Part shown: positions 17,795 to 27,588 of the stretch, in pieces
Numbering within the stretch: position 1 is the first letter of the stretch
Layout of the letters: each line of letters opens with the position of its first letter
NCBI GenBank assembly: GCA_001404055.1
Contig: CXTY01000039.1
Coordinates: forward strand, 277,240-341,239
Origin: Roseibium album
GTDB lineage: Bacteria > Pseudomonadota > Alphaproteobacteria > Rhizobiales > Stappiaceae
Direction of reading: 5' to 3'
DNA length: 64,000 bases
Program-made: the position numbers and the translations under genes
The notes under the pieces: model-generated
The model's input: the letters and a program-made list of their open reading frames with translations, nothing else
Databases searched by the model: none
Told to the model about the DNA's origin: nothing

Positions 17795-18426
17795 TGGGCA
17801 CGCCTCTTGATGTAATCCCGAAAAATGCTCCTCTCACAGCCGGTTTCCCCGATCCGATACACGACGCTCAGGCCTGTTTCCGCGCTGTGATGAATGCTCT
17901 GGCGCGGCCGGGAAGCCACCAAAATGTTACGTCAGTCGGCCTTGAACCCCCAAAGCCGCTCACACCAGCTGCCGCAGCAATTGCACTGACCCTGCTGGAC
18001 TATGACACCCCCGTCTGGCTCGACCGTCCCTTGATGGCATCCGAAGCTGTGAAGGCATTCCTGCGCTTTCACACCGGTGCTCCCATCGTTACAGAGCCGA
18101 TTGAGGCAGCGTTTGCCCTTGTTTCTGACCCTGCACACCTGATCCCGCTTGCGAGTTTCAATCAAGGCTCGGCCGAATACCCGGATCTCTCGACGACGGT
18201 CGTCCTGACCGGACAAAATTTCAACAACGCTCTATCCGTGAAGCTAACAGGGCCGGGTATAAAAGACACCGCGCGATTGGCTGCCGGTCCGATCCCGCCA
18301 ATTTTCTGGGAACAGGTGATCAGCAACAACAAGCAGTTTCCACGCGGCATAGATCTGATCTTCGCCGGAGAGACCGAGATCGTCGCTCTCCCCCGCTCAA
18401 CCCGCATCACCATCTCGGAGGCTTAG
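17794..18426 (+). CDS. phnH: C-P lyase core subunit PhnH
   Basis: PhnH, 210 residues, core-complex subunit with a PLP-transferase-like fold but no known catalysis. Typical segments: GFPDPIHDAQACFRAVMNALARPG near the N-terminus and FPRGIDLIFAGETEIVALPRSTRI at the C-terminus. Start overlaps the end of phnG and phnI follows after three bases. Confidence 0.93.
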   Translation: MGTPLDVIPKNAPLTAGFPDPIHDAQACFRAVMNALARPGSHQNVTSVGLEPPKPLTPAAAAIALTLLDYDTPVWLDRPLMASEAVKAFLRFHTGAPIVTEPIEAAFALVSDPAHLIPLASFNQGSAEYPDLSTTVVLTGQNFNNALSVKLTGPGIKDTARLAAGPIPPIFWEQVISNNKQFPRGIDLIFAGETEIVALPRSTRITISEA

Positions 18427-18429
18427 GCT

Positions 18430-19551
18430 ATGTATGTTGCCGTCAAGGGTGGCGAGAAAGCCATCAGCAACGCTCACAAGCTCCTTGCCAAACGCCGCCG
18501 GGGAGATACATCCGTTCCGTCTTTGACGCTGGACCAGATTGCGCAGCAGCTCGCGCATTCCGTCGCTCGGGTCATGGGAGAAGGATCGCTCTATGACGAG
18601 ACACTTACAGCGCTTGCGATCAAACAATCACGCGGAGATCTGATTGAAGCAGCATTCCTTATCCGGGCGTATCGCACAACGCTACCGCGGTTTGGTTATA
18701 GCCAGCCGATAGATACAGCCCAGATGCTGGTCGAACGCCGCATATCGGCAACTTACAAGGACTTGCCAGGCGGCCAGGTTTTGGGACCGACCTTCGATTA
18801 CAGCCACCGACTACTGGATTTTGCTCTGGCAGCAGAAGATGACGGTGTTGAATTGCCCGTGGAAACCGCTCCGACTTTGAACGATGCGATGCCGCGCGTC
18901 ACCGATCTGTTGGGTGACGAAGGACTAATGGAGCCAGACCCGGATACCGTGGAAGACGCCCCGGTCGGCGACTTGACCCGCGAACCGCTTTCTTTCCCGG
19001 CAGATCGGGATCTGCGGCTTCAGAATCTTGCGCGCGGGGATGAAGGATTCTTGCTGGCGCTGGCTTATTCAACACAGCGCGGCTATGGACGCACACACCC
19101 GTTTGCCGGTGAAATCCGCTACGGTGAAGTCGAGGTGGAGTTCTTTGCCGAAGAACTTGGATTTGCCGTGACACTTGGCACCATCAAGGTAACCGAGTGC
19201 CAGATGATCAACCAGTTCAAGGGATCGGCAAAAGCCGCTCCGACCTTTACCCGCGGCTATGGCCTCGTCTTCGGACAGGTTGAACGCAAGGCCATGTCCA
19301 TGGCCATGGTCGACCGTTCCATGCGGGTTCATGAACTCGGAGAAGAACAAACCGCACCCGCCCAGGACATCGAATTTGTCCTTTCCCATTCAGACAACAT
19401 CCAGGCAACCGGTTTTGTCGAGCACCTGAAACTTCCGCATTACGTCGATTTCCAGGCTGAACTTGATCTGGTTCGCCGCATGCGCGCCGAATGGTTTGAA
19501 AAACGGGACCAGGAAAACAACGGCGAAGCCGCCCAGGAGGCCGCAGAATGA
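18430..19551 (+). CDS. phnI: C-P lyase core subunit PhnI
   Basis: PhnI, 373 residues, nucleosidase-like catalytic subunit that displaces adenine from ATP with the phosphonate in the presence of PhnGHL. It starts MYVAVKGGEKAI, the invariant family N-terminus, with CGGAGG eight bases before the ATG. AHSVARVMGEGSLYDE and the internal HVDFQAELDLVRRMR-like C-terminal block are conserved. Stop overlaps phnJ by four bases. Confidence 0.95.
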   Translation: MYVAVKGGEKAISNAHKLLAKRRRGDTSVPSLTLDQIAQQLAHSVARVMGEGSLYDETLTALAIKQSRGDLIEAAFLIRAYRTTLPRFGYSQPIDTAQMLVERRISATYKDLPGGQVLGPTFDYSHRLLDFALAAEDDGVELPVETAPTLNDAMPRVTDLLGDEGLMEPDPDTVEDAPVGDLTREPLSFPADRDLRLQNLARGDEGFLLALAYSTQRGYGRTHPFAGEIRYGEVEVEFFAEELGFAVTLGTIKVTECQMINQFKGSAKAAPTFTRGYGLVFGQVERKAMSMAMVDRSMRVHELGEEQTAPAQDIEFVLSHSDNIQATGFVEHLKLPHYVDFQAELDLVRRMRAEWFEKRDQENNGEAAQEAAE

Positions 19552-20477
19552 ATGACACGGCTGCAATCTTTGACCAGGGTGAATACAATTTCGCCTATCT
19601 GGACGAGCAGACCAAACGCATGATCCGCCGCGCAATCCTGAAAGGGATCGCAATTCCCGGCTATCAGGTGCCATTTGCCTCCCGCGAAATGCCGATGCCA
19701 TATGGCTGGGGTACAGGCGGCGTTCAGGTCACGGCCTCAATCCTCGGCAAGGACGATTGCCTGAAGATGATTGACCAGGGATCCGACGACACGACAAACG
19801 CCGTCTCCTTACGCGGTTTTTTTGAAAAGACGGCCGGTGTTCGGACGACCTACGAAACAGCTGAAGCATCTGTCATACAGACCCGTCACCGCATTCCAGA
19901 GAAGAACCTTCGGGAAGATCAGATCCTGGTTTTTCAGGTTCCGATCCCCGAGCCGCTCCGGTTTCTGGAACCCCGCGAAACAGAGACACGCAAGATGCAT
20001 GCTCTGGAAGACTACGGCCTCATGCATGTGAAGCTCTACGAGGACATTGCCAAGAACGGCCATATCGCAACAACTTACGCCTACCCGGTGAAGGTCAACG
20101 ACCGCTATGTCATGGACCCATCTCCGACACCAAAATTCGACAACCCGAAAATCGACCAGATGGCCGCTTTGCAGCTCTACGGCGCAGGCCGTGAAAAGCG
20201 CATCTATGCGATTCCCCCTTACACCAAGGTGAAGAGCCTGGACTTCGAGGATTATCCATTCGAGATCCAGAAATTCGATAAGCCGTGCGGTCTTTGCGGC
20301 GCGGAAGATGTCTATCTCGATGAGGTAATCCTTGATGACAAGGGAGGGCGCATGTTCGTCTGTTCTGACAGCGACTTTTGCGAGGAGCGCCGTGCCGAGG
20401 GACACCTTGGCCCGATGGCGGCGGACCCTGCCGCAGCCCACATCGGTGGTATTCAACCAGAGGAGACGGCCAGATGA
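19548..20477 (+). CDS. phnJ: Radical SAM C-P lyase PhnJ
   Basis: Alpha-D-ribose-1-methylphosphonate 5-phosphate C-P lyase, which cleaves the carbon-phosphorus bond through a radical SAM mechanism. 309 residues. The unusual cluster motif is intact: Cys247-x2-Cys250-x21-Cys272-x5-Cys278 (CGLCGAED ... MFVCSDSDFCEER), matching the C-x2-C-x21-C-x5-C pattern of the family. AYLDEQTKRMIRRAILKGIAIPGYQVPFASREMPMPYGWG marks the N-terminus region. Overlaps both neighbours by four bases. Confidence 0.96.
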   Translation: MNDTAAIFDQGEYNFAYLDEQTKRMIRRAILKGIAIPGYQVPFASREMPMPYGWGTGGVQVTASILGKDDCLKMIDQGSDDTTNAVSLRGFFEKTAGVRTTYETAEASVIQTRHRIPEKNLREDQILVFQVPIPEPLRFLEPRETETRKMHALEDYGLMHVKLYEDIAKNGHIATTYAYPVKVNDRYVMDPSPTPKFDNPKIDQMAALQLYGAGREKRIYAIPPYTKVKSLDFEDYPFEIQKFDKPCGLCGAEDVYLDEVILDDKGGRMFVCSDSDFCEERRAEGHLGPMAADPAAAHIGGIQPEETAR

Positions 20478-21262
20478 GCGTGTTTCAGTCCGACGATCCT
20501 CTCTTGCAGGTTCGCAATGTCACGAGATACTACGGCGACCGTGTTGGTTGCGCGGAAGTTTCCTTCGATCTGTGGCCCGGCGAAGTGCTGGCAATTGTTG
20601 GTGAGAGTGGGTCTGGCAAGACAACCCTGCTCAACTGCCTCTCTACCCGGCTGGCTCCAACGACAGGTGCCATTGAGTACCGCATGCGCGATGGATCCAT
20701 GCGCAACCTCTATCAGCTGAGCGAGGCCGAACGGCGCCTTTTGATGCGGACTGACTGGGGCTTCGTGCATCAAAACGCGGCAGACGGTTTGCGTATGAAT
20801 GTCTCGGCAGGCGCGAACGTCGGCGAACGGTTGATGGCTGTCGGTGACCGTCATTACGGCAACATCCGGTCCACTGCAGATGACTGGCTGGGCCGGGTTG
20901 AAATTGAAAGCGACCGGATTGATGACGATCCCCGCTCGTTTTCCGGTGGAATGCGCCAGAGGTTGCAGATTGCCCGTAACCTGGTGACTAACCCGCGGCT
21001 GGTGTTCATGGACGAACCGACAGGTGGTCTTGATGTATCGGTGCAGGCACGCTTGCTGGATCTACTCCGCCGTCTTGTAGCTGATCTTGGTCTCTCGGTG
21101 GTTATCGTCACCCATGATCTGGCCGTTGCGCGCTTGCTGTCGCACAGGATCATGGTGATGCGTCAGGGCAATGTCATCGAGAGTGGACTGACAGACCAGG
21201 TTCTGGACGACCCGCGCGAGCCGTATACCCAGCTGCTCGTTTCTTCCATCCTTCAAGTGTGA
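20474..21262 (+). CDS. phnK: C-P lyase ABC-type ATPase PhnK
   Basis: ABC-fold protein that docks on the PhnGHIJ core rather than driving transport. 262 residues from the ATG at 20474 (MSVFQSDDPLLQVRNV), which overlaps the phnJ stop; the longer frame is antisense noise. Walker A GESGSGKTT, signature SFSGGMRQRLQIARNL, Walker B LVFMDEP, switch VTHD. It resembles oligopeptide-transporter ATPases, as PhnK does. Confidence 0.93.
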   Translation: MSVFQSDDPLLQVRNVTRYYGDRVGCAEVSFDLWPGEVLAIVGESGSGKTTLLNCLSTRLAPTTGAIEYRMRDGSMRNLYQLSEAERRLLMRTDWGFVHQNAADGLRMNVSAGANVGERLMAVGDRHYGNIRSTADDWLGRVEIESDRIDDDPRSFSGGMRQRLQIARNLVTNPRLVFMDEPTGGLDVSVQARLLDLLRRLVADLGLSVVIVTHDLAVARLLSHRIMVMRQGNVIESGLTDQVLDDPREPYTQLLVSSILQV

Positions 21263-21270
21263 GGTTTGAT

Positions 21271-21975
21271 ATGCCCGTACGCTTATATCTCAACAACGTC
21301 GGCAAATCCTTCACGATGCATTTGCAGGGCGGGTCTGTCATTCCGGTCGTTGAAAACGTCGATTTTTCGGTTGAAGCCGGTGAATGTGTCGTGCTTGGAG
21401 GGCCTTCCGGAGCCGGTAAAAGTTCGATCCTGAAGATGATCTATGGCAACTATCGCTGTGATGAAGGTCAGATTCTGGTGACCGTCGACGACAACATCGT
21501 CAATGTAGCTGGAGCCGAGCCAAGGGACATCCTCAAGCTCCGCGACGATACAATTGGCTACGTCAGTCAGTTCCTACGCACGATCCCCCGCGTTTCGGCA
21601 GAAGAAGTTGTCGCTGAACCATTGATCGCACAGGGCACAAGTGAGACTGAAGGTCTGGAAACTGCTCGCGCGTTGCTGTCGCGACTCAATGTTCCAGAAA
21701 GACTCTGGACCCTGCCGCCCGCCACCTTCTCCGGCGGTGAACAGCAGCGGGTCAATATTGCCCGCGGCTTCATTGCACACTACCCGATCCTGCTTCTGGA
21801 TGAACCGACCGCCTCGCTCGATGCTGCGAACCGGGCAGTCGTTGTTCGGCTCGTTGAAGAAAAGAAGAAGCAGGGTGTCGCCATGGTGGGCATTTTGCAT
21901 GATCAGGACGTGCGCGAAGAAATAGCCGACCGTATCATCGACGTCACAGCCTTCCGCTCAGAGGCGGCCGCTTGA
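21271..21975 (+). CDS. phnL: C-P lyase ABC-type ATPase PhnL
   Basis: Second ABC-fold protein of the pathway, needed with PhnGHI for ribosylation of the phosphonate. 234 residues from the ATG at 21271, with GAGG upstream; a GTG at 21259 is the alternative. Walker A GPSGAGKSS, signature FSGGEQQRVNIARGF, Walker B ILLLDEP, and LHDQDVREEIADR at the C-terminus, which is characteristic of PhnL (His in GILHD). Confidence 0.93.
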   Translation: MPVRLYLNNVGKSFTMHLQGGSVIPVVENVDFSVEAGECVVLGGPSGAGKSSILKMIYGNYRCDEGQILVTVDDNIVNVAGAEPRDILKLRDDTIGYVSQFLRTIPRVSAEEVVAEPLIAQGTSETEGLETARALLSRLNVPERLWTLPPATFSGGEQQRVNIARGFIAHYPILLLDEPTASLDAANRAVVVRLVEEKKKQGVAMVGILHDQDVREEIADRIIDVTAFRSEAAA

Positions 21976-22085
21976 AATCTGAATGACGGAAATACTTGCA
22001 GGCGGGCGAAATCTGTCACAGAACAGTCACCGCCCTCCTTTACGCCGTCCCTCGGCCCCCAGTTCTAAAAATTGCGATCTCTAAA

Positions 22086-22835
22086 ATGCGCTACGCTATT
22101 TATTATGCCGCTGATGCTGATGACCAACTGAGCCAGTTGGGCAATTCCTGGCTTGGGCGTGATCCGTTCACTGGTCGGGAACTGGAGATGCCAACCATCG
22201 CCGGATTGTCACGACAGCGATTTTCAGAATTGACCTCCAGCCCGCGCCGCTATGGATTTCACGGAACGCTCAAGGCGCCATTTTCACTTGGGCAAGAAGA
22301 GAGCGAAGCAGCGTTGCTGGCGGCGTGCAATGAATTTGCAAAGACTCTGAAACCATTTGAGCTTCAGAGTTTGGATGTGAACCGCCTGGACAAGTTTCTA
22401 GCGCTGACGCCGACGCAGGAAGAGCCCGAGCTTCGGGCTTTTGCGGGTATGTGCGTTCGTTACTTCGATGGCTTTCGTGCTCCTCTCGTAGACGCCGACC
22501 TGCAACGACGCAGGAAAAGTGGATTGACGCCTGTTCAGGACGCCCATCTGGTCGACTGGGGCTATCCTTATGTGTTCGACGAATTCCGTTTTCACATGAC
22601 ACTTTCAATTCGGCTGGAAAACGAAGCAGAAGCCGATTTGATGGCAAGCGCCGCCAAGGCCCATTTTTCAAATGTGACGGGCCGTCCTCGGCAGTGCCGT
22701 CACTTCGCACTCTATGAAGAGCCTGAACAAGGCGCACCGTTTCAAATCAAGAAACTTTTCGAGCTCACAGGTGATCTCACACCTACGCAAGCTCAGAACC
22801 ATGCCGACCGGCCGACCCGCAAGGAAAAAGCATGA
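22086..22835 (+). CDS. Phosphonate-operon DUF1045 protein, 2H phosphoesterase-like
   Basis: A 249-residue protein of the DUF1045 family found in C-P lyase operons. Two HxT motifs, His59-Gly-Thr61 (GFHGTLKAPF) and His170-Met-Thr172 (RFHMTLS), give the signature of the 2H (LigT-like) phosphoesterase fold. No phnP is seen in this operon, so by context it probably opens the 5-phosphoribosyl 1,2-cyclic phosphate left by PhnJ; that role is inference. The ATG at 22086 follows a 110-base gap after phnL, and the stop overlaps phnM by four bases. Confidence 0.85.
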   Translation: MRYAIYYAADADDQLSQLGNSWLGRDPFTGRELEMPTIAGLSRQRFSELTSSPRRYGFHGTLKAPFSLGQEESEAALLAACNEFAKTLKPFELQSLDVNRLDKFLALTPTQEEPELRAFAGMCVRYFDGFRAPLVDADLQRRRKSGLTPVQDAHLVDWGYPYVFDEFRFHMTLSIRLENEAEADLMASAAKAHFSNVTGRPRQCRHFALYEEPEQGAPFQIKKLFELTGDLTPTQAQNHADRPTRKEKA

Positions 22836-23977
22836 GCACACATCCGAAAACCTTCAAAAACGCCACGCTCATTCTGCCAGACGAGGTTAAGGACGGTTCT
22901 TTGACGGTCGGTGAAAACGGATTGATTGGTGACATCGGATCTCCGACTGACGTCAATGGACATGACTGCGATGGCGACTATCTTCTCCCCGGTCTGATTG
23001 AGCTACACACCGACCATTTGGAAACCCACTACGCACCTCGGCCCAAGGTCCGCTGGAACCCCATTGCAGCCGTCCAGGCCCATGATGCGCAGATCGCCTG
23101 CGCCGGGATTACAACAGTCTTTGATGCCCTACGCGTAGGCATGGATGAGGACGCTGACCTGCGCTATCCCGACATGCGTATTCTCGCGGACGCGATTGAA
23201 ACCGGAAAGAAGGAAAATAGGCTGCGGGCAGATCATTTCATTCACCTGCGCTGTGAAGTCTCGGCTGTTGATGTGATGAACGCCTTCAAGGTGTTTGAGG
23301 ATGACGATAGCATCCGGTTGATCTCGCTCATGGACCACACGCCAGGCCAGCGCCAGTTCGTCTCTCTGGACGCCTACAAGATCTATTTCCAGGGCAAAAA
23401 AGGGTTCTCAGACGCGGAAATGGAAGCCTTCATCAAGCACCGCCAGGAAAGCGCCAGCGAACACGCCCCGGAAAATCGCAAACGGCTTTCTACTATCGCC
23501 CAAAAACGCGGCATTTCTATCGCCAGCCACGACGATGCCACCAAGGCGCATGTCGATGAGGCAATCGATCTGAATACCAAAATCGCTGAGTTTCCAACGA
23601 CCAAGGAAGCTGCAAAGGCATCTCATGAAGCAGGCATGGCCGTTTTGATGGGGGCTCCCAACGTAGTGCGTGGCGGTTCGCACTCTGGCAACGTTTCTGC
23701 AAAAGAACTGGCAGAAGCCGGGCACCTTGACGTTTTGTCTTCCGACTACATACCGGCATCGCTTGTTCAGGCTGCGTTCCAGCTCGCTGATGACATCGCC
23801 GCCATTTCACTGCCGAAGGCAATTGCAACGGTGACTTCAACACCAGCCAAAGCGATTGGCCTGAATGATCGCGGATTGCTGGAACAGGGACTGCGGGCGG
23901 ACCTCATCCAGGTCAAGCTGGTCGGTAATGTTCCAATCGTGCGTGGCGTCTGGCGCGAGGGGCGGCGGGTTGCCTGA
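22832..23977 (+). CDS. phnM: PhnM, ribose-1-methylphosphonate 5-triphosphate diphosphatase
   Basis: Amidohydrolase-fold enzyme that releases pyrophosphate from alpha-D-ribose-1-methylphosphonate 5-triphosphate, giving the PhnJ substrate. 381 residues. Metal and active-site segments: LPGLIELHTDHLETHYAPRP near the N-terminus, LISLMDHTPGQRQF, ISIASHDDATKAH, VVRGGSHSGNVSA and LSSDYIPASL. Translationally coupled to the DUF1045 gene. Confidence 0.94.
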   Translation: MSTHPKTFKNATLILPDEVKDGSLTVGENGLIGDIGSPTDVNGHDCDGDYLLPGLIELHTDHLETHYAPRPKVRWNPIAAVQAHDAQIACAGITTVFDALRVGMDEDADLRYPDMRILADAIETGKKENRLRADHFIHLRCEVSAVDVMNAFKVFEDDDSIRLISLMDHTPGQRQFVSLDAYKIYFQGKKGFSDAEMEAFIKHRQESASEHAPENRKRLSTIAQKRGISIASHDDATKAHVDEAIDLNTKIAEFPTTKEAAKASHEAGMAVLMGAPNVVRGGSHSGNVSAKELAEAGHLDVLSSDYIPASLVQAAFQLADDIAAISLPKAIATVTSTPAKAIGLNDRGLLEQGLRADLIQVKLVGNVPIVRGVWREGRRVA

Positions 23978-24017
23978 CGCATTGACAGAAGCGCCTGCGA
24001 AACTCGGCCCTGGAAAA

Positions 24018-24557
24018 ATGGTGCTTGTGGTTGGCCCAAGCGGCGCCGGCAAGGACACATTGATGTTGGCTCTCAAGGAAGAACTTGAAGGCAAAAAAGA
24101 CGTCTGCTTTGCCCGCCGTGCGATCACCCGGACACCCGATACCGATGCAGAGGATCATGACACACTCAGCCGGGTTGATTTTGATAGGCTCGTTAACAGT
24201 CACGAAGTCGCGCTGGCGTGGGAGGCCCATGGCCTCGGCTACGTCGTTCCCCAGACCTACGACGACATCATCCGAGCGGGTGGAACCGTTATTGCCAACG
24301 GATCCCGAAAAGTTCTGAAACAGGCCTCGGACAAATACCAAACCTCGATTGTGCTGCTAATCACTGCTCCGATTGACATCCTGGCAGACCGCCTTGCTGC
24401 CCGTGGCCGCGAAAGCAGGGAAGACATCCAGGAACGCCTGAGGCGGGCGGACCTGGAACCGGAAAACGTCCCCAATCTGATCCGCATCGAAAACACAGGG
24501 ACAATTGAAGCAGGCGTCGAGGCGATGCTGAAAGCGCTCGATCAATGTTCAGACTGA
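24018..24557 (+). CDS. phnN: Ribose 1,5-bisphosphate phosphokinase PhnN
   Basis: Kinase converting ribose 1,5-bisphosphate to PRPP, the last step of the pathway. 179 residues from the ATG at 24018 (MVLVVGPSGAGKDTL holds the P-loop). DTDAEDHDTLSRVDFDRL and WEAHGLGYVVP are conserved in PhnN/guanylate-kinase-like folds. TTG codons at 23970 and 23982 would add a short N-terminus and overlap or abut phnM, so the exact start is uncertain. Converges on the AsmA gene. Confidence 0.9.
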   Translation: MVLVVGPSGAGKDTLMLALKEELEGKKDVCFARRAITRTPDTDAEDHDTLSRVDFDRLVNSHEVALAWEAHGLGYVVPQTYDDIIRAGGTVIANGSRKVLKQASDKYQTSIVLLITAPIDILADRLAARGRESREDIQERLRRADLEPENVPNLIRIENTGTIEAGVEAMLKALDQCSD

Positions 24558-24577
24558 TTGCAACATATTGCGATCAA

Positions 24578-27460
24578 TCAGTTCTTTTTCTTGTTTCCTA
24601 AAACATTGCCAAGCAGGCCGGACGGCAGACCAAAGCCTTCCTCGACTGCTTTCAGAACCTCTTCATCGTCGACTTCGCCGTCAATGACCTTTTGAACGTC
24701 AATCTGAGTGTTTCCACCAGTTGCCTTTTGAATGACCTTGTTGGCTTGATCGACCAGTTCTTTCGAAGGTTCCTTGTTCCCCTGCAGGATCGAAATCAGC
24801 TCGCCGCCCGTTTGCTGCAACTGTTTGTAGGCAGCTTCCGGGTTTTGTAAAATACCTGCAATATCCGGATAGATCCGGGGATCGTTCCACGAGCCGTCGA
24901 TAACAATCGGAACGCCCAGTCCGGCAAGCTTCTTGTCCTCGCCTTTCCGGCGTGGCTGCGGAGCCTGGCCCTCAAGTGTTGCCACGATCTTGGGTTCAAC
25001 ACGCCATTTCAAGGACTGCGCAGGCATGTCCGTCGTGCCCTTGCCGGTCATGCGCACAAGAGGGCCGATCAGTGAAAGGTCGTCCGTCGTTGCAACACCG
25101 TTCTTGATCTGGAACGAGGCTCCCAGAGAACTGAAGTCGGTTTTTTCCGAGGAATTTTCCTGCCAGCCCAGAAAAGTCTCAATGGAAAGCCCCCGCAACA
25201 TTTTCGGGATATTGAGCCCACGGATAGCGCCATCCTGAAACTCATAATTGGCAGTCCCGTTCAGCCCCTGAACAAGCTGCTGTTCACTGGCACCACTTGA
25301 ACGAACGTCCAGGTTGATTGCTGTCTTGCCTTCAATCCAGCCGAAATCAGCCGCATCTCTCAGCAAGGGGTAGGCATCAAGACCAGCGAGAGAAAACTTC
25401 GCCGTCACTTCAGGCGATGGCACCGTGCCGTTCAAGGTGACAGTTCCGGTGCCCGCACCGTTATAAAGCGTCAGCTTGTCGAGGCGTGTCGTCAAAACAC
25501 CATTCTTGATGGTCGTGGACAACGCACTTTCGTCGATCTTGATCTTGTCCCAGCGAATTTCCCGGGTCGTCACCTTGAAATCGACGTCCACAGCCTGAAG
25601 ACCGGAAAAGTCGATTGGAGCGGTGCTCCAACCGGACGAATTTCCAGCCGGTGCGCGCGCATTTCCACCGCTACCGTTGCCGGACGCTGGCGCGGTCTGT
25701 CCGACAGAACCTGATTTACCGCCCAGGTACGGATCAAGCACGAGTTCACGCAACGCCAAACGGGCTGTCACCTTGGGCTTGCCACCCAGATCGATCCTGC
25801 CGTTGGCCTCACCCGATGTGCTATCCAGGGTGAACCGGGTTTCTTCAAAGGAAATCGTATCTCCTTCAACGCCAAAGATCCCCGAGGCCTTGAATGTCTT
25901 AAGGCCCTCACCTGCACCGATGGATTGACCCATCCAGGACATAAGGCCGCGCAAGTCAGCGGTTTCAACGCGAACCGCTCCGTCCAATGTTCCTGTCGCT
26001 GCTGCCCTGCCATCAAAACCGGCGCTCAGCCGATTGCCTTTGACAGTAATCGAAACAGGTGCCGCAACACCTGCCAGCAATCGCGCGGTGTCTGCCTCAC
26101 CGGTCAGGCTGAACCCTTCGCCGCGCCATGCGAGCGCACCACTCAGGGAAATCGGGTTTTCCAGCCCTTGCAACTCAACGTCCATCGACAGGTCTGTCAG
26201 CCGGTCAGCTTCCGGATCCCCACCGACGGCAGAAGCTAGTCCCAAGCCGCCAATTTCCCCATCTGCTATGGACACCGACCCGTTGATATCGAGACCGGCG
26301 ACCAGTTCATCAGACGTTAGGCCCACTGTTTCAAACGCAAGGTCGGCGCTCAGTTTGCCGCTGGCAGGCTGGTTCTGTCCGGCAAGCAACAAAAGATCGG
26401 AAATCGACCCATCCTTGAGAACCAGTCGACCCGAAATTTCCGGTATCAATCCGGAAAGATCAGCATCTGCTGCCCCTCCCAAAGAGAGCTTTCCGAGGAT
26501 TAAATGAAGGTCTGCAATTGATACTGCAGCTTCCGAGCCGGATACCTTGGCGTCTACCGCGAATGCACCGGGATCAGTCGCAATGTCCTGACCGACCAAC
26601 GTCGCCAACGCTTTGAGCGAAGGTCCCGACGCATTGATGGCCAGCTCTGCTCGCGTAGGTTCCAACCCTGCATCACCAGAAACCGCGATCGTGTTCTCGC
26701 CGGTGGATACACTTAAGTTGACGGGTACCTGTTCCCCTGAAACAAGCCCGAGAGGATTTGACAGCGAACCAGTCACGCTAAACGGGGTCTCCTGAGCCAC
26801 AAAACTGGACGCAAGATCAACACTACCCGCCAAGTCCGGCGCTTTCAGTGTCAGGTTGAGATCGCTGATCTTGACCGGGTTTTCCGTCGATGGGTCCTTA
26901 TACGTGAGTGTCCCGCCAACTATCTCAAGCTGGTCGACGCCGATGCTTTTCAAATAGCCTTCAGAAGGCGTTGAAGATGGTCCGCTTTCAATGGTCGGGC
27001 TTTGATCTGAAGCAGAAGTCGATTGATCTCCAGACGGTTCTGAAGAGGTTGGCGCTAATTCACCGCCAAGGCTCCTGCGAGGCTCCCAGCTTGTGGCGCC
27101 ATTCGAGCCGACTTCCAGATAGATGTCAGGTTTTTCCAGCGCGATACCAGTTACCTGAATATTGCCAGACATGAGACCGGACCATGCCAGCCCAAATTCA
27201 ATCTTCTCCGCGCTGGCAAATTCAATACCATCCGCGCCAGCTTCACCTGAGACACCGATGTCTTCCGCCACAAGCGTAAATCCGGGAAACAGCGACAGGG
27301 AAACAGGACCATCCAGCCGAACGCGCCAACCAAGGCGATTGTCCACCTGCTCGACCACCTGACGCTTGATTTCGTCCTTGGGCAGAAACAGCGGCACCAC
27401 CAGGATGGCGGTCACCAGCATGATCATCAAGCTGCCCAGTCCGATCAAAAGCCGTCGCAT
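24578..27460 (-). CDS. AsmA-family envelope protein
   Basis: A 960-residue protein anchored by one N-terminal helix (RLLIGLGSLMIMLVTAILVVPLFLP), followed by a long periplasmic beta-rich part. The N-terminal AsmA domain includes RVRLDGPVSLSLFPGFTLVAEDIGVS; the C-terminal AsmA-like block includes YEFQDGAIRGLNIPKMLRGL and PLRM/GKGTTDM-type repeats. A low-complexity Ser/Pro stretch lies around 145-170 and a Gly/Ala/Ser stretch around 610-630. AsmA proteins are bridge-like factors implicated in phospholipid transport to the outer membrane. Start at 27460 has GGAG nine bases upstream. Confidence 0.9.
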   Translation of the reverse strand: MRRLLIGLGSLMIMLVTAILVVPLFLPKDEIKRQVVEQVDNRLGWRVRLDGPVSLSLFPGFTLVAEDIGVSGEAGADGIEFASAEKIEFGLAWSGLMSGNIQVTGIALEKPDIYLEVGSNGATSWEPRRSLGGELAPTSSEPSGDQSTSASDQSPTIESGPSSTPSEGYLKSIGVDQLEIVGGTLTYKDPSTENPVKISDLNLTLKAPDLAGSVDLASSFVAQETPFSVTGSLSNPLGLVSGEQVPVNLSVSTGENTIAVSGDAGLEPTRAELAINASGPSLKALATLVGQDIATDPGAFAVDAKVSGSEAAVSIADLHLILGKLSLGGAADADLSGLIPEISGRLVLKDGSISDLLLLAGQNQPASGKLSADLAFETVGLTSDELVAGLDINGSVSIADGEIGGLGLASAVGGDPEADRLTDLSMDVELQGLENPISLSGALAWRGEGFSLTGEADTARLLAGVAAPVSITVKGNRLSAGFDGRAAATGTLDGAVRVETADLRGLMSWMGQSIGAGEGLKTFKASGIFGVEGDTISFEETRFTLDSTSGEANGRIDLGGKPKVTARLALRELVLDPYLGGKSGSVGQTAPASGNGSGGNARAPAGNSSGWSTAPIDFSGLQAVDVDFKVTTREIRWDKIKIDESALSTTIKNGVLTTRLDKLTLYNGAGTGTVTLNGTVPSPEVTAKFSLAGLDAYPLLRDAADFGWIEGKTAINLDVRSSGASEQQLVQGLNGTANYEFQDGAIRGLNIPKMLRGLSIETFLGWQENSSEKTDFSSLGASFQIKNGVATTDDLSLIGPLVRMTGKGTTDMPAQSLKWRVEPKIVATLEGQAPQPRRKGEDKKLAGLGVPIVIDGSWNDPRIYPDIAGILQNPEAAYKQLQQTGGELISILQGNKEPSKELVDQANKVIQKATGGNTQIDVQKVIDGEVDDEEVLKAVEEGFGLPSGLLGNVLGNKKKN

Positions 27461-27588
27461 TCTTAGCGTCTCCTGTCCGCGAATCGGCCCCAATGTAGAC
27501 CAATCCGAACGCTAAGATGTCTGCAGATTTTGACAAAAACGGGAAAAAATCTGGTTTATAGGCAACCTGGACCAAATAAATTGCAATA

